Notes: generated by a model from the letters alone, not told the origin. A stretch of DNA of 16,749 nt from CAYZZA01 sp964482685 (GCA_964482685.1 CAYZZA010000024.1:1-16749); one strand, 5' to 3'; positions 7,266-15,557 are shown, counted from the stretch's first letter. Translations and numbers: made by a program.

Positions 7266-8162
7266 CTAGGCACGTGGGTGGTAATTTTGATACACAGATT
7301 GCAGTCTTTTTTTGCTAATATGTGTATAGATTTGTGTGGTTGAAATATCCGCATGTCCCAAAAGTTCTTGAACAATCCGTAAGTCAGCACCGTTTTCAAG
7401 CAAGTGGGTCGCAAAAGAATGCCTCAGCGTATGGGGGGTCACTTCTTTTTGAATCCCTGCTGCTTGCACCATTTTTCGAATGTTTTTCCACACCCCTTGG
7501 CGCGACAATTGACCGCCACGATGATTGAGGAACACCCACTCAGATGGCTCATCTTTCCTTTCAAGGTGTGCGCGTGTTAATAGCAAGTATTCTTCTAGCC
7601 ACATCACTGCTTGTTCGCCAATCGGCAGGATACGTTCTTTGTTTCCTTTCCCGACTGTTTGAATCAATCCGAGTTCAAGATGTAGGTCATTTAATTTTAA
7701 ATGTGTCAACTCTGAGACGCGCAAGCCAGTTGCGTACATCACTTCCAAAATGGTGCGGTCTCGCCTTCCTAAATGGGTATGTGTATTAGGCACCTGGAGC
7801 AGTTTTTCAACTTGTGAAAAAGACAAAACACTTGGGAGGGTCCCGGCTTTTTTAGGTGTATCAATGTGTAGCATTGGATCTTCTTCCATACGTTTGTCTT
7901 GTTTTAAAAATTGGTGGAACTTTCGTAAACTTGAGACCGCTCGAATGATTGTATTGGGAGACTTTTCTTCTACTTTTAATTGTTTTAAATACTCTAAAAT
8001 CACAAAGCGATTGACTTTATCCCACGTGAGGTGCCCCTTTTCTTGTAAATAGTCCAAATAATGCGTCACATCACGACTGTAGCTTTCAATCGTATTTGGA
8101 GAAAGGCCACGCTCGATTGTCATAAAATATTGGTACTCTTCTAAATCCTCTTTCATCCTCAT
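7266..8162 (-). CDS. xerD: Site-specific tyrosine recombinase XerD
   Basis: Tyrosine recombinase that, with a XerC partner, resolves chromosome dimers at dif near the terminus. All six catalytic residues are present: R148 (ATGLRVSEL), K172 (VGKGNKER), H244 and R247 (HTLRHSFATHLLENGADLR), H270 (LLGHADISTT) and nucleophile Y279. The N-terminal SAM-like core-binding domain spans about 1-105 (ERGLSPNTIESYSRDV). At 298 residues it has normal length. The AAGGAG site is only 4 nt before the first ATG and 10 nt before the ATG two codons on (8156), so the true start may be 8156. It lies 27 nt after cvfB. The company of ribT-scpAB marks it as the chromosomal XerD and not a phage integrase. Confidence 0.94.
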   Translation of the reverse strand: MRMKEDLEEYQYFMTIERGLSPNTIESYSRDVTHYLDYLQEKGHLTWDKVNRFVILEYLKQLKVEEKSPNTIIRAVSSLRKFHQFLKQDKRMEEDPMLHIDTPKKAGTLPSVLSFSQVEKLLQVPNTHTHLGRRDRTILEVMYATGLRVSELTHLKLNDLHLELGLIQTVGKGNKERILPIGEQAVMWLEEYLLLTRAHLERKDEPSEWVFLNHRGGQLSRQGVWKNIRKMVQAAGIQKEVTPHTLRHSFATHLLENGADLRIVQELLGHADISTTQIYTHISKKRLQSVYQNYHPRA

Positions 8163-8189
8163 CCCGCTCCTTTTGAATGGGAATAAGTC

Positions 8190-9062
8190 TTACACGGACT
8201 TCTCTGTTTCTTCAGAAAGGTCATAGGTGTATTCTTTGTCTTGTTTGGCTAGTCCCATTTTCATCAATCGTCCTACCGAACGCTTGAATTGTGCTTTGCT
8301 GATGCCAAGGGTGCTACGGATTAAGTCCGGATCACTTTTATCCGTCAACGCCAGTTTCCGTCCTGGACTTCGTTTCATAACTTCTAAAATCATCGCTGCA
8401 TCTTCTTCTAGTGCTTCGTGAGAACGTTTCAACAAAGAGGCGTACAACACTCCATCTTCTCGCAAGCCAATCACGCGTCCACTCACTTTTTCACCTAAAC
8501 GTGGTTCTTGTTCGCGTTCGCTTGGGTGAATAAAGCCTATTTTATTTGACGGTGTCACAAACAAACTTCCAGATAATTTGACTCTAAAGACCGTTCCTTC
8601 AATGTTTTTGTTGTGGTCTTCTGCAGTACCTGGGACGAAGTCTTCAAAAAAGAGTGTTTCTTCTGCTGGCACTCCCCACAACCGTCCCTCTTTATCTTGT
8701 ATGAGTGTAAGATACAGGGAATCTCCTTTTTTAGGCCAGAGAAAACTCTCATTTGACAACAAATCCAAAGAAACAACCACATCTTTGTCTGGAAGTCCAA
8801 TGTCCACAAACACACCTAGATCACGTCTGGATTGAACAACTTCTCCCCATCCAAAGGTTTGTTTTGTTGCGGTTGGAAGAACGGTCGTGAGCTTATCTGC
8901 TCCGGCTTGATTTTGGTACGCAAACCCTTGAACAGTCTCACCTAGTTCTGCTTCATTTTCTTCATTTAACTCATACGTAATGCCATCTTTTTGTACGTAG
9001 GTTGCCGTGTCATTTTTATCTGTTACAACACCTGTAATAATTTCGCCTAATGATTCGTTCAT
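8190..9062 (-). CDS. cvfB: S1-domain RNA-binding protein CvfB
   Basis: RNA-binding protein of 290 residues in the CvfB/YitL family; in Staphylococcus aureus CvfB affects virulence-factor expression through RNA binding. Seen: an N-terminal OB-like region (1-60), an S1 domain with GEVVQSRRDLGVFVDIG (about 72 on), another S1 domain around 155-215 (SGSLFVTPSNKIGFIHPSER, then LGEKVSGRVIGLREDGVLYASL), and a C-terminal winged helix from about 225 (LTDKSDPDLIRSTLGISKAQF). This three-OB plus winged-helix plan is the family hallmark. The AAAGGAAG site lies 9 nt before the ATG. It sits 156 nt after pyk, with its own likely promoter, and 27 nt before xerD. Target RNAs cannot be read from the sequence. 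Confidence 0.92.
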   Translation of the reverse strand: MNESLGEIITGVVTDKNDTATYVQKDGITYELNEENEAELGETVQGFAYQNQAGADKLTTVLPTATKQTFGWGEVVQSRRDLGVFVDIGLPDKDVVVSLDLLSNESFLWPKKGDSLYLTLIQDKEGRLWGVPAEETLFFEDFVPGTAEDHNKNIEGTVFRVKLSGSLFVTPSNKIGFIHPSEREQEPRLGEKVSGRVIGLREDGVLYASLLKRSHEALEEDAAMILEVMKRSPGRKLALTDKSDPDLIRSTLGISKAQFKRSVGRLMKMGLAKQDKEYTYDLSEETEKSV

Positions 9063-9093
9063 TTCTACACTTCCTTTATTCTGTCTAGTTTCT

Positions 9094-9125
9094 ATTATAC
9101 ATCATTTGGATGCCCATCCTATCAA
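9094..9125 (-). promoter_or_regulatory. Probable cvfB promoter
   Basis: A perfect TATAAT (-10, 9094-9099) lies 31 nt before the cvfB start. The best -35 is TTGATA (9120-9125), but the 20-nt spacer is longer than the usual 16-18. The spacer contains GGATGCCCATCC (9108-9119), two 5-bp inverted arms around CC, which could be a repressor site or chance. A 28-codon frame crosses this promoter with only an A-rich leader and no clear ribosome site; I do not call it a gene. Confidence 0.5.
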
Positions 9126-9218
9126 AGTCTACGTATTGAATAAAAACTGTCCGCACTCTTCCAAAATCCATCTTATTTTCTTCTTATGCTCGTCTATTTT
9201 ATCGGTTGTTCTCGTTCG

Positions 9219-10976
9219 TTAAATAGAAGGGGCTGATCCACGATAGACAATGCCTCGACGCTCGTCTACGGTAATCAACTCATGTTGCTCGATTTTAGCT
9301 GTTGCTTGTTCTGCTTGCACAAGCACGGGGATGCCTTGCTCAATCCCTCTTAATGCTGAATAACTTGTCAAACTACCGTCCTCAACAACTAACGCAGAGG
9401 CTTGTCGGATTGCGGGAAGATACTCGGGGTCTGTTGTTTTCACAACCAATATCGCCCCTTCATGCATCTTTGCATTGGCCTCACGCGCGTTATGTGCAAC
9501 CACTGCTCTACCTACTACACACAAATCTCCAATACCTTGCCCGTTTACGATCGTTGAACCAAGCAATTGGATTTTCATCAAGTTTGTTGTGCCACTTTCT
9601 CCAACTGGAACCCCGGCTGTAATCAAAATCAAATCGCCTTCTTCAGAGTATCCACGCTCGAGCGTAATGACCGCAGCTAAATTAAAAATATCATCTGTCG
9701 ATCTTGGTTTTTTTGCTAAAATAGGCTCTACCCCCCACTGCAGGGTAAGTGCTCGAAGGGTTTCCTTTCGAGAAGTCACAGCCACAATAAAAGCTTTAGG
9801 ACGATACTTAGAAATCATCCGGGCGGTGTGACCGGATTCTGTTGCGGCCACAATCGTCTTAATTTGTAGGTTTTTGGCGGTATGGCCAACCGCTTTTCCA
9901 ATCGCTTCAGCGGTATCGTTTTGATCAAAGGTTTTCAAGGTAAAGACGTCTTGTTCTAATAACGCTTCTTCTGTACGAACAGCAATTGTCGTCATCATGT
10001 GAACAGTCGCAACTGGATACTTGCCTACGGCCGTCTCTGCTGAGAGCATCAAGGCATCGGTTCCGTCAAAAATAGCATTTGCGACATCATTTGTTTCGGC
10101 ACGAGTTGGACGTGGGCTGTGTACCATTGAATCAAGCATATGCGTCGCAATAATCACAGGTTTTCCTGCCGCGTTGCACTGTCGAATCATCTTTTTTTGA
10201 ATCAACGGAACTTCTTCCACAGGTAATTCCACACCTAAATCTCCTCGTGCTACCATGATGCCGTCTGAATAATTCAAAATGGCATTAAAATTAGTGATTG
10301 CCTCTTTGTTTTCAATTTTTGGAATGATTTGCACATTTATTTTCTTTTCTTTTTCCAATATTTTTCGTATTTCTACAATGTTTTCAGCTTTACGTATAAA
10401 ACTTGGCGCAATAAAATCAATCCCATGGTTCAATCCGAACTGAATATCTAGCCGATCTCGTTCTGTCAATGCAGGCATGTCAATGTCCACACCGGGCACG
10501 TTGACCCCTTTGCGGTCACTTAATTCTCCCGTATTTAAAATGGTCGTAACGAGTTCGTTTTTTTCGTAATCAACCTCTTTCACAACCAGTCGAATCAGGC
10601 CATCATCCAGTAAAATAGTCGTTCCTATCTTTACGTCGTGAATAAGCTTTTTATATGTAATTGAAAACTTTTCTGAGGTTCCCACTACTTCGGACATAGC
10701 AATACGGATTTCTTGCCCTCTTTTTAAGTAGATCAACCCATTTTCCATCGTGTGCGTACGGATTTCTGGGCCTTTTGTATCCAACATAATTCCGATAGTA
10801 ATGCCGGTTTTCTTTTCTACTTCTCGAATGTGTTCAATCCGTTTGGCATGTTCTTTATAGGTACCATGAGAAAAATTCAATCGGGCTACATTCATCCCTG
10901 CTTGAGCCATTTGTGTGAGCACATCGACAGAGTCCGATGCCGGTCCAATGGTGCATACTACTTTTGTTTTTTTCAT
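9219..10976 (-). CDS. pyk: Pyruvate kinase with extra C-terminal PEP-utilizer-like domain
   Basis: Final glycolytic step: PEP plus ADP to pyruvate plus ATP. The 585-residue length equals the long Bacillus-type enzyme. The A/B/C domains occupy about 1-475: KVVCTIGPAS, NVARLNFSHG, MLDTKGPEIR, the active-site K220 with E222 (IIPKIENKEA), D246 in MVARGDLGVELP, and SPRPTRAETNDVANAIFDG. Residues about 480-585 form the extra domain resembling the phosphohistidine domain of PEP-utilizing enzymes. Its TSHAA-like motif, found in Bacillus relatives, reads TSYSA, with Tyr539 in place of the histidine. The start lies 3 nt past the pfkA stop and has no good ribosome site (only GCAGAG within the end of pfkA), which suggests translation coupled to pfkA. 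No clear terminator follows, so some readthrough into cvfB is possible. Confidence 0.96.
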   Translation of the reverse strand: MKKTKVVCTIGPASDSVDVLTQMAQAGMNVARLNFSHGTYKEHAKRIEHIREVEKKTGITIGIMLDTKGPEIRTHTMENGLIYLKRGQEIRIAMSEVVGTSEKFSITYKKLIHDVKIGTTILLDDGLIRLVVKEVDYEKNELVTTILNTGELSDRKGVNVPGVDIDMPALTERDRLDIQFGLNHGIDFIAPSFIRKAENIVEIRKILEKEKKINVQIIPKIENKEAITNFNAILNYSDGIMVARGDLGVELPVEEVPLIQKKMIRQCNAAGKPVIIATHMLDSMVHSPRPTRAETNDVANAIFDGTDALMLSAETAVGKYPVATVHMMTTIAVRTEEALLEQDVFTLKTFDQNDTAEAIGKAVGHTAKNLQIKTIVAATESGHTARMISKYRPKAFIVAVTSRKETLRALTLQWGVEPILAKKPRSTDDIFNLAAVITLERGYSEEGDLILITAGVPVGESGTTNLMKIQLLGSTIVNGQGIGDLCVVGRAVVAHNAREANAKMHEGAILVVKTTDPEYLPAIRQASALVVEDGSLTSYSALRGIEQGIPVLVQAEQATAKIEQHELITVDERRGIVYRGSAPSI

Positions 10977-10979
10977 ACG

Positions 10980-11978
10980 TCACTCTGCTTTCTTTTCTGG
11001 TGCACTTTTTTCTTTACAACTAGCTAGTTCATGGTTCAATCGGTACAATTCTAATTCTGGACGATGCACTTGATTTGTGAGTGTATCGTCGATGTCTAAA
11101 ACAGATATGTCTGTGCCATGGATGCCTAAAAAAACACCTGTTTTTTTGTCTAGCAACACTCCAACAGCTTTTGCCCCAAAAGAACTCCCAAGAACACGGT
11201 CACGTGCACTTGGAATGCCTCCGCGTTGGACATGGCCAAGTACTGTTACACGCGCATGGTAATCATCGATTTCATTGAGTTGTGCTGCTAACTCATGCCC
11301 TCTCATCACGCCTTCAGCCAAAATAATGAGGCTATGTTTTTTGCCTTGATCTTTTCCTTGTTGAATCAAGGTAGCGATGTCTTCTACCTGATAGTGTTTT
11401 TCTGGAATAATCACTTGGTCTGCGGCACCTGCAACGCCAACCCACAGAGCAATGTCGCCGGCATTTCTACCCATCACTTCAATAATAAATGTGCGCATAT
11501 GGCTTGTTGCAGTGTCTCGGACTTTATCGACAGATTCCAATACGGTATTAATAGCTGTGTCAAATCCTACAGTAAAATCTGTACCAGGAATATCATTGTC
11601 GATGGTGCCAGGAACGCCCACTGTTGGGAATCCATACTTAGACAGGGCAGACGCGCCTCTAAAAGAACCATCCCCTCCAATCACGACCAACCCATCAATT
11701 CCAAATGTTTTTAATTGTTTCAAAGCTTCTCGTTGTGTGACTTCTTCTATAAATTCAGGAAAACGAGCTGTAAATAAAAATGTACCTCCTGAGGAGATTT
11801 TGTCCTCCACATCCTTTTCGGTCAAGCGTACAAAATCTCCTGCCACAAGACCTGCAAATCCATACCGCACCCCATATACATCCAATCCTTCATAGTGCCC
11901 TTTTTTGACTACAGCACGAATGGCTGCATTCATCCCTGGCGCATCGCCCCCACTTGTCAGTACGGCTATTCGTTTCAT
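10980..11978 (-). CDS. pfkA: ATP-dependent 6-phosphofructokinase
   Basis: Committed step of glycolysis: fructose 6-phosphate plus ATP to fructose 1,6-bisphosphate. It aligns with the allosteric bacterial PfkA in numbering: SGGDAPGMNAAIRAV with G11, GGDGSFRGAS with D103, and PGTIDNDIPGTDFTVGFDTA with T125, catalytic base D127 and D129. Further motifs are EVMGRNAGDIALW, ILAEGV and LGHVQRGGIPSARDR. The family is a homotetramer, typically activated by ADP and inhibited by PEP; the sequence does not test this. At 332 residues it is about a dozen longer than the 319-residue Bacillus enzymes, because of a charged lysine-rich tail (CKEKSAPEKKAE) whose role is unclear. A GAGGAG site precedes the ATG. 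It forms an operon with pyk; accDA, which separates dnaE from pfkA in Bacillus, is missing. Confidence 0.97.
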   Translation of the reverse strand: MKRIAVLTSGGDAPGMNAAIRAVVKKGHYEGLDVYGVRYGFAGLVAGDFVRLTEKDVEDKISSGGTFLFTARFPEFIEEVTQREALKQLKTFGIDGLVVIGGDGSFRGASALSKYGFPTVGVPGTIDNDIPGTDFTVGFDTAINTVLESVDKVRDTATSHMRTFIIEVMGRNAGDIALWVGVAGAADQVIIPEKHYQVEDIATLIQQGKDQGKKHSLIILAEGVMRGHELAAQLNEIDDYHARVTVLGHVQRGGIPSARDRVLGSSFGAKAVGVLLDKKTGVFLGIHGTDISVLDIDDTLTNQVHRPELELYRLNHELASCKEKSAPEKKAE

Positions 11979-12042
11979 ACATATTCTCCTCTACCTATTT
12001 TTTGGATACCATTCTCTTACTTGTATGCCTATCGCACCGTTC

Positions 12043-12070
12043 ATTGTAGCATGAATCAAATGTAGACAAA
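12043..12070 (-). promoter_or_regulatory. Probable pfkA-pyk promoter with extended -10
   Basis: TACAAT (12043-12048) is preceded by TGC, forming the extended -10 pattern TGnTACAAT. The -35 is weaker: TTTGTC at 12065-12070 (16-nt spacing) or TTGTCT one base on (15 nt). It lies just beyond the dnaE terminator and about 65 nt before pfkA. I found no match to the CcpA (cre) consensus by eye in the leader. Confidence 0.6.
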
Positions 12071-12103
12071 CAGAAAAAGCCTTCTTGAAACCAAGCGGCT
12101 CTT
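12071..12103 (-). terminator. Rho-independent terminator after dnaE
   Basis: Directly after the dnaE stop, the minus strand reads AGCC-G-CTTG, a GTTT loop, then CAAG-AA-GGCT followed by TTTTCTGTTTG. The two stem blocks with a small internal bulge and the T-run form a compact terminator that separates dnaE from the pfkA-pyk promoter. Confidence 0.8.
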
Positions 12104-15100
12104 TACTTTGCGACTACATTTTGTTTTCCTAACAACTGTTCCAATTGATCTACTTCTTGGGCAGACAATGACGCACGCTCATTCATCACAATCTTCCTGC
12201 CTGTTTCTTCATCGACAAGGATAGTGGCGACCTCTCCTTTTCCCTTTGCAAGGATACGGCGGATCGTTTGAATGGTCTCTTTTGTAGGCAAAGAACTAGG
12301 CAATTTCAAAAAGAGGCGTCTATTTGATGTAGGGGCCTCATCTACGTGTTGAATGGAGTGTACAATCAATTTGGGCGACTTGCTGTCTTCTGATTTTCCA
12401 TCCACTATCACTAGCGCCCCGCTTACCAGCAATGCGCCGTATTTTCGGTACGTTTCTGGAAAAAGAACGAGGCTTGCATTGCCACTACTGTCTTGACATT
12501 CCGCAAAAGCCATCGGTTCTCCGCGTTTTGTCTTGATACGCTTGATTTCTTTGATCAAGACTACGACTCGATTGGGTTGACGATGCCTAAGCTCATTCAC
12601 AAAAACAGGCTGTCCGCTAACTTTTTTGCGGATAAAATCAGTCGGATGTCCAGATACGTACAAACCTGTGTAAGAAAATTCAAAATCAAGCTGTTCTTCT
12701 AATGCCAAGTCAGGTTGGTATTGATACGTAGGCTCCAACACATCGAACAGCTCTATATTATCTCCACTCATATTGATGCTTGTCACAATTGTCTCCAATG
12801 AAGCCACAAGGGTAGCTCGGTTGGTGCCAAGACTGTCAAATGCACCTGTGTAGATCAGCGGGTTGATCCACTCACTTTTGCGCCATTTTTTATCAATTTT
12901 TCGAATAAAATCAATAAAACTTCGAAATTGTCCATTTGTTTTACGAATATACAAAACATGTTGAATAAAATCGCGTCGCACTCCTTTGACAGCCATAAAC
13001 CCTAGCAAAATAGCTTGATTGTGCAAAGTGAATTTAGCATGACTCTTGTTGATGTCTACTCCAAGTAGCGGGATGTCTTTTCTTTTTATTTCTTGTAAAT
13101 ATTCTTGCATCTTCACGGAGTGGTGAGTGGTTGAATTTAGTAAGGCAACAAAAAAAGACTCGGGATAATGTGCTTTCAAAAAGGCCATCTGATAGGCAAT
13201 CATCGAGTATGCGACGGCGTGGGAACGGTTAAACCCATAATCGGCAAAGCGAGCAATAAATGCATACATCTCTCGTCCAACCGATTCACTATACCCATTT
13301 TGGACCGATCCGTATACAAACCTTTTTTCTTCTTTTTGAATCGTTTCTTTTTCCTTTTTGCTGATTGCCCGTCTCAATATATCTGCTTGACCTAAGCTAT
13401 AGCCAGCCAACTTTGAGGCCACTTGCATCACTTGTTCTTGGTAAACCATGACCCCATACGTTTTTTCTAAAATTGGTTTTAAATCAGGGTGGAGGTATTC
13501 GATGGGGAGTTCGCCATTTTTACGCTTGGCAAAGACATCGATTTGCTCCATTGGACCGGGCCGGTACAGCGCATTGACAGACGCAACGTCTTCTAGGGAA
13601 TGAGGGTTTACTCTTCGAAGGACTTGCTTAATGCCGTCTGATTCAAATTGAAAAATCCCAACGGTATCGCTTTTTTGAAATACTTCTAGCGTATCTGCGT
13701 CATCGATTGGAATTTCTTTAATTAAAAAGTTAGGATGTCCAGATTGTTGCACTAGTTTGGTTGCTTCTGACAAAATCGTCAAATTTTTTAAACCTAAAAA
13801 ATCCATTTTCAGTAAGCCAAGCTCTTCTACCGCTCCCATTGTGTACTGTGTGAGGTCTAGCTGCCCATTTCCACTTTGTAGGGGAACAATTTCTTGCAAC
13901 GTACGATCGCTAATCACGACACCTGCTGCATGTGTACCGACATGTCGAGGCAACCCTTCAATAAAAGATGCTGTTTGGAACAACTGTTTGGTCTGATTGG
14001 TTTGGTTGACAAGCTGCTGAAGGGCAGTGGACTTTTTATAGGCTTGCTTTAAAGTAATCCCTAATTCGTTTGGGATAGCCTTGGACCACTCCGAAAGAGC
14101 TTCTTGGCTGAGACCCATCACTCGACCTGTATCTCGAATAGACATCTTGGCAGCCAAAGTTCCAAATGTGGCAATTTGTGCGGCATGTTGAACGCCATAC
14201 GTATCCTTTACGTACGTTAGCATTTCTTCACGCCGGTCGTCTGGAAAATCCAAGTCAATATCCGGCATGTTGCGACGTTCAGCATTTAAGAACCGTTCAA
14301 ATAGCAAATCATACTTGATTGGGTCTACGTCCGTAATAAACAATGCGTAAGACACCAAAGATCCAGCAGCCGAACCTCTTCCAGCCCCTGTGAGAATATG
14401 TTTCTTACGTGCATAGCGCATTAAGTCCCATACAATTAAAAAATAATCTGAAAAACCCATATCATGGATAACACGTAATTCTTCTTCCAACCGTTTTACA
14501 TACACAGTCGAAAGAGTAGGGACACGTTTTTCTAACCCACTGAGACATCGCTCACGCAAGTAGGCCTGTGGAGAATAGACGGATGGGAGCTTGTATTTTG
14601 GCAACAAAGATTGGTGGAACGTGATTTCCACGTTGATTTGCGCCGCAATGTCTTGTGTGTGCAAAACCGCTGACTCTCCAAAGCTGTTTTTGTACGCCTC
14701 TTCGTGGGCATAAACATCGTGCAAAGAATATTCTTTCTGTGGCGCCTCTAATTCTGAGACTACCGCACCGGCTCCAATGGCCTCCAAAACTTGTAGTGAA
14801 AATGATTCCCCTGCTTCAATCATCCTGACAGAATCTAGGGCTACTACTGGAAGAGCGCTGTGTGACAAAAACGACTGAATGTCCGCAAATACCGGGGATT
14901 CTCTCAAAAGAAGCGAGGCCCCTAAATAAAAAGAGCCGGGGTGAAGTGCCGCTTTCCAGTGTTCCAAAAAGACCGCCTGTTTTCTTTCTTCTTTTGCTTC
15001 AATAAAAGACAACAGTTCACTGTCTTTTATTGGAAGGATGACAATGAGGTCTTTAGATTCTTTGCCGATTCGCTTAAGCGTAATTGGTGTTTCCACGTTT

Positions 15101-15411
15101 GTCATTTTTTCAGTGGAAAGTGCAAGCAAACGTTGATAACCAGTATTATTTTTGGCATACAGCAAGACAGGAAATTCGTTTTCAGCCTCTTCGGTCATTT
15201 TCATGTCTAAAAATAATCCAATTAGAGGTTTTATTTTTGCATCGATACATTTTTTATAAAACTCAACTGCTCCCGACATCACATTGCGGTCTGCTAGTCC
15301 TAGGGTGCCATACCCTTGGGTTTTTGCTTCGGAAATGAGTCTGTCTACTGTAATTGTACTCGTCAATAATGTGTACGCACTCATAATGTGCAAAGGAATC
15401 ATCTTCAACAT
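12103..15411 (-). CDS. dnaE: DNA polymerase III subunit alpha, DnaE type
   Basis: C-family replicative polymerase. In low-GC Gram-positives DnaE extends RNA primers on the lagging strand before handing over to PolC, which would be elsewhere. At 1102 residues it is close to the Bacillus DnaE (about 1115). Order: PHP domain (1 to about 200), palm and thumb with GAGRGSAAGSLV, catalytic D384 and D386 in PDIDLDFPDD, and the third aspartate D537 in LLKMDFLGLKNL; fingers with RHVGTHAAGVVI and YRPGPMEQIDVFAKRK; a helix-hairpin-helix region; and a C-terminal OB-fold (about 940-1030, IKEIKRIKTKRGEPMAFAE). The PHP motifs are degenerate (see findings), so no metal-dependent proofreading is expected from it. 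GGAG lies 5 nt before the ATG at 15411. The gene has its own promoter and terminator. Confidence 0.97.
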   Translation of the reverse strand: MLKMIPLHIMSAYTLLTSTITVDRLISEAKTQGYGTLGLADRNVMSGAVEFYKKCIDAKIKPLIGLFLDMKMTEEAENEFPVLLYAKNNTGYQRLLALSTEKMTNVETPITLKRIGKESKDLIVILPIKDSELLSFIEAKEERKQAVFLEHWKAALHPGSFYLGASLLLRESPVFADIQSFLSHSALPVVALDSVRMIEAGESFSLQVLEAIGAGAVVSELEAPQKEYSLHDVYAHEEAYKNSFGESAVLHTQDIAAQINVEITFHQSLLPKYKLPSVYSPQAYLRERCLSGLEKRVPTLSTVYVKRLEEELRVIHDMGFSDYFLIVWDLMRYARKKHILTGAGRGSAAGSLVSYALFITDVDPIKYDLLFERFLNAERRNMPDIDLDFPDDRREEMLTYVKDTYGVQHAAQIATFGTLAAKMSIRDTGRVMGLSQEALSEWSKAIPNELGITLKQAYKKSTALQQLVNQTNQTKQLFQTASFIEGLPRHVGTHAAGVVISDRTLQEIVPLQSGNGQLDLTQYTMGAVEELGLLKMDFLGLKNLTILSEATKLVQQSGHPNFLIKEIPIDDADTLEVFQKSDTVGIFQFESDGIKQVLRRVNPHSLEDVASVNALYRPGPMEQIDVFAKRKNGELPIEYLHPDLKPILEKTYGVMVYQEQVMQVASKLAGYSLGQADILRRAISKKEKETIQKEEKRFVYGSVQNGYSESVGREMYAFIARFADYGFNRSHAVAYSMIAYQMAFLKAHYPESFFVALLNSTTHHSVKMQEYLQEIKRKDIPLLGVDINKSHAKFTLHNQAILLGFMAVKGVRRDFIQHVLYIRKTNGQFRSFIDFIRKIDKKWRKSEWINPLIYTGAFDSLGTNRATLVASLETIVTSINMSGDNIELFDVLEPTYQYQPDLALEEQLDFEFSYTGLYVSGHPTDFIRKKVSGQPVFVNELRHRQPNRVVVLIKEIKRIKTKRGEPMAFAECQDSSGNASLVLFPETYRKYGALLVSGALVIVDGKSEDSKSPKLIVHSIQHVDEAPTSNRRLFLKLPSSLPTKETIQTIRRILAKGKGEVATILVDEETGRKIVMNERASLSAQEVDQLEQLLGKQNVVAK

Positions 15412-15456
15412 GTGGTCTCCTTTTATGCTCTACTTTTCTGAAAACATCTCTTCTTA

Positions 15457-15484
15457 AGTATACGCATTCTATAGGGAACATCAA
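15457..15484 (-). promoter_or_regulatory. Probable dnaE promoter
   Basis: TTGATG (15479-15484) and TATACT (15457-15462) are spaced by 16 nt, matching sigma-A consensus at 4 and 5 of 6 positions. They lie about 46 nt before the dnaE start. The -35 box sits directly at the end of the T-tract of the clpB terminator, so the two signals nearly share bases. Confidence 0.65.
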
Positions 15485-15531
15485 AAGAAAAAAACATCCG
15501 TTGAACAAAGACACTGTTCAACGGATGTTTT
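15484..15531 (-). terminator. Strong rho-independent terminator after clpB
   Basis: Two perfect 17-bp arms (15491-15507 and 15515-15531; core CATCCGTTGAACA) surround a 7-nt loop, and on the minus strand the stem is followed by TTTCTTTTG. It lies 27 nt after the clpB stop. This is the clearest terminator of the window. Confidence 0.92.
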
Positions 15532-15557
15532 AGCATGCATACCTCTGAATGCGTATT

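Noticed and set aside
9106..9172. A 28-codon minus-strand frame in the pyk-cvfB gap (starts MDFGRVRT)
   Set aside because: No clear ribosome site, it crosses the cvfB promoter elements, and the peptide resembles no known family.
11295..11895. Plus-strand frames of 139 and 147 codons opposite pfkA
   Set aside because: They are antisense to strongly conserved pfkA codons, which keep long opposite-strand frames open by codon bias; no promoter or ribosome site supports them.
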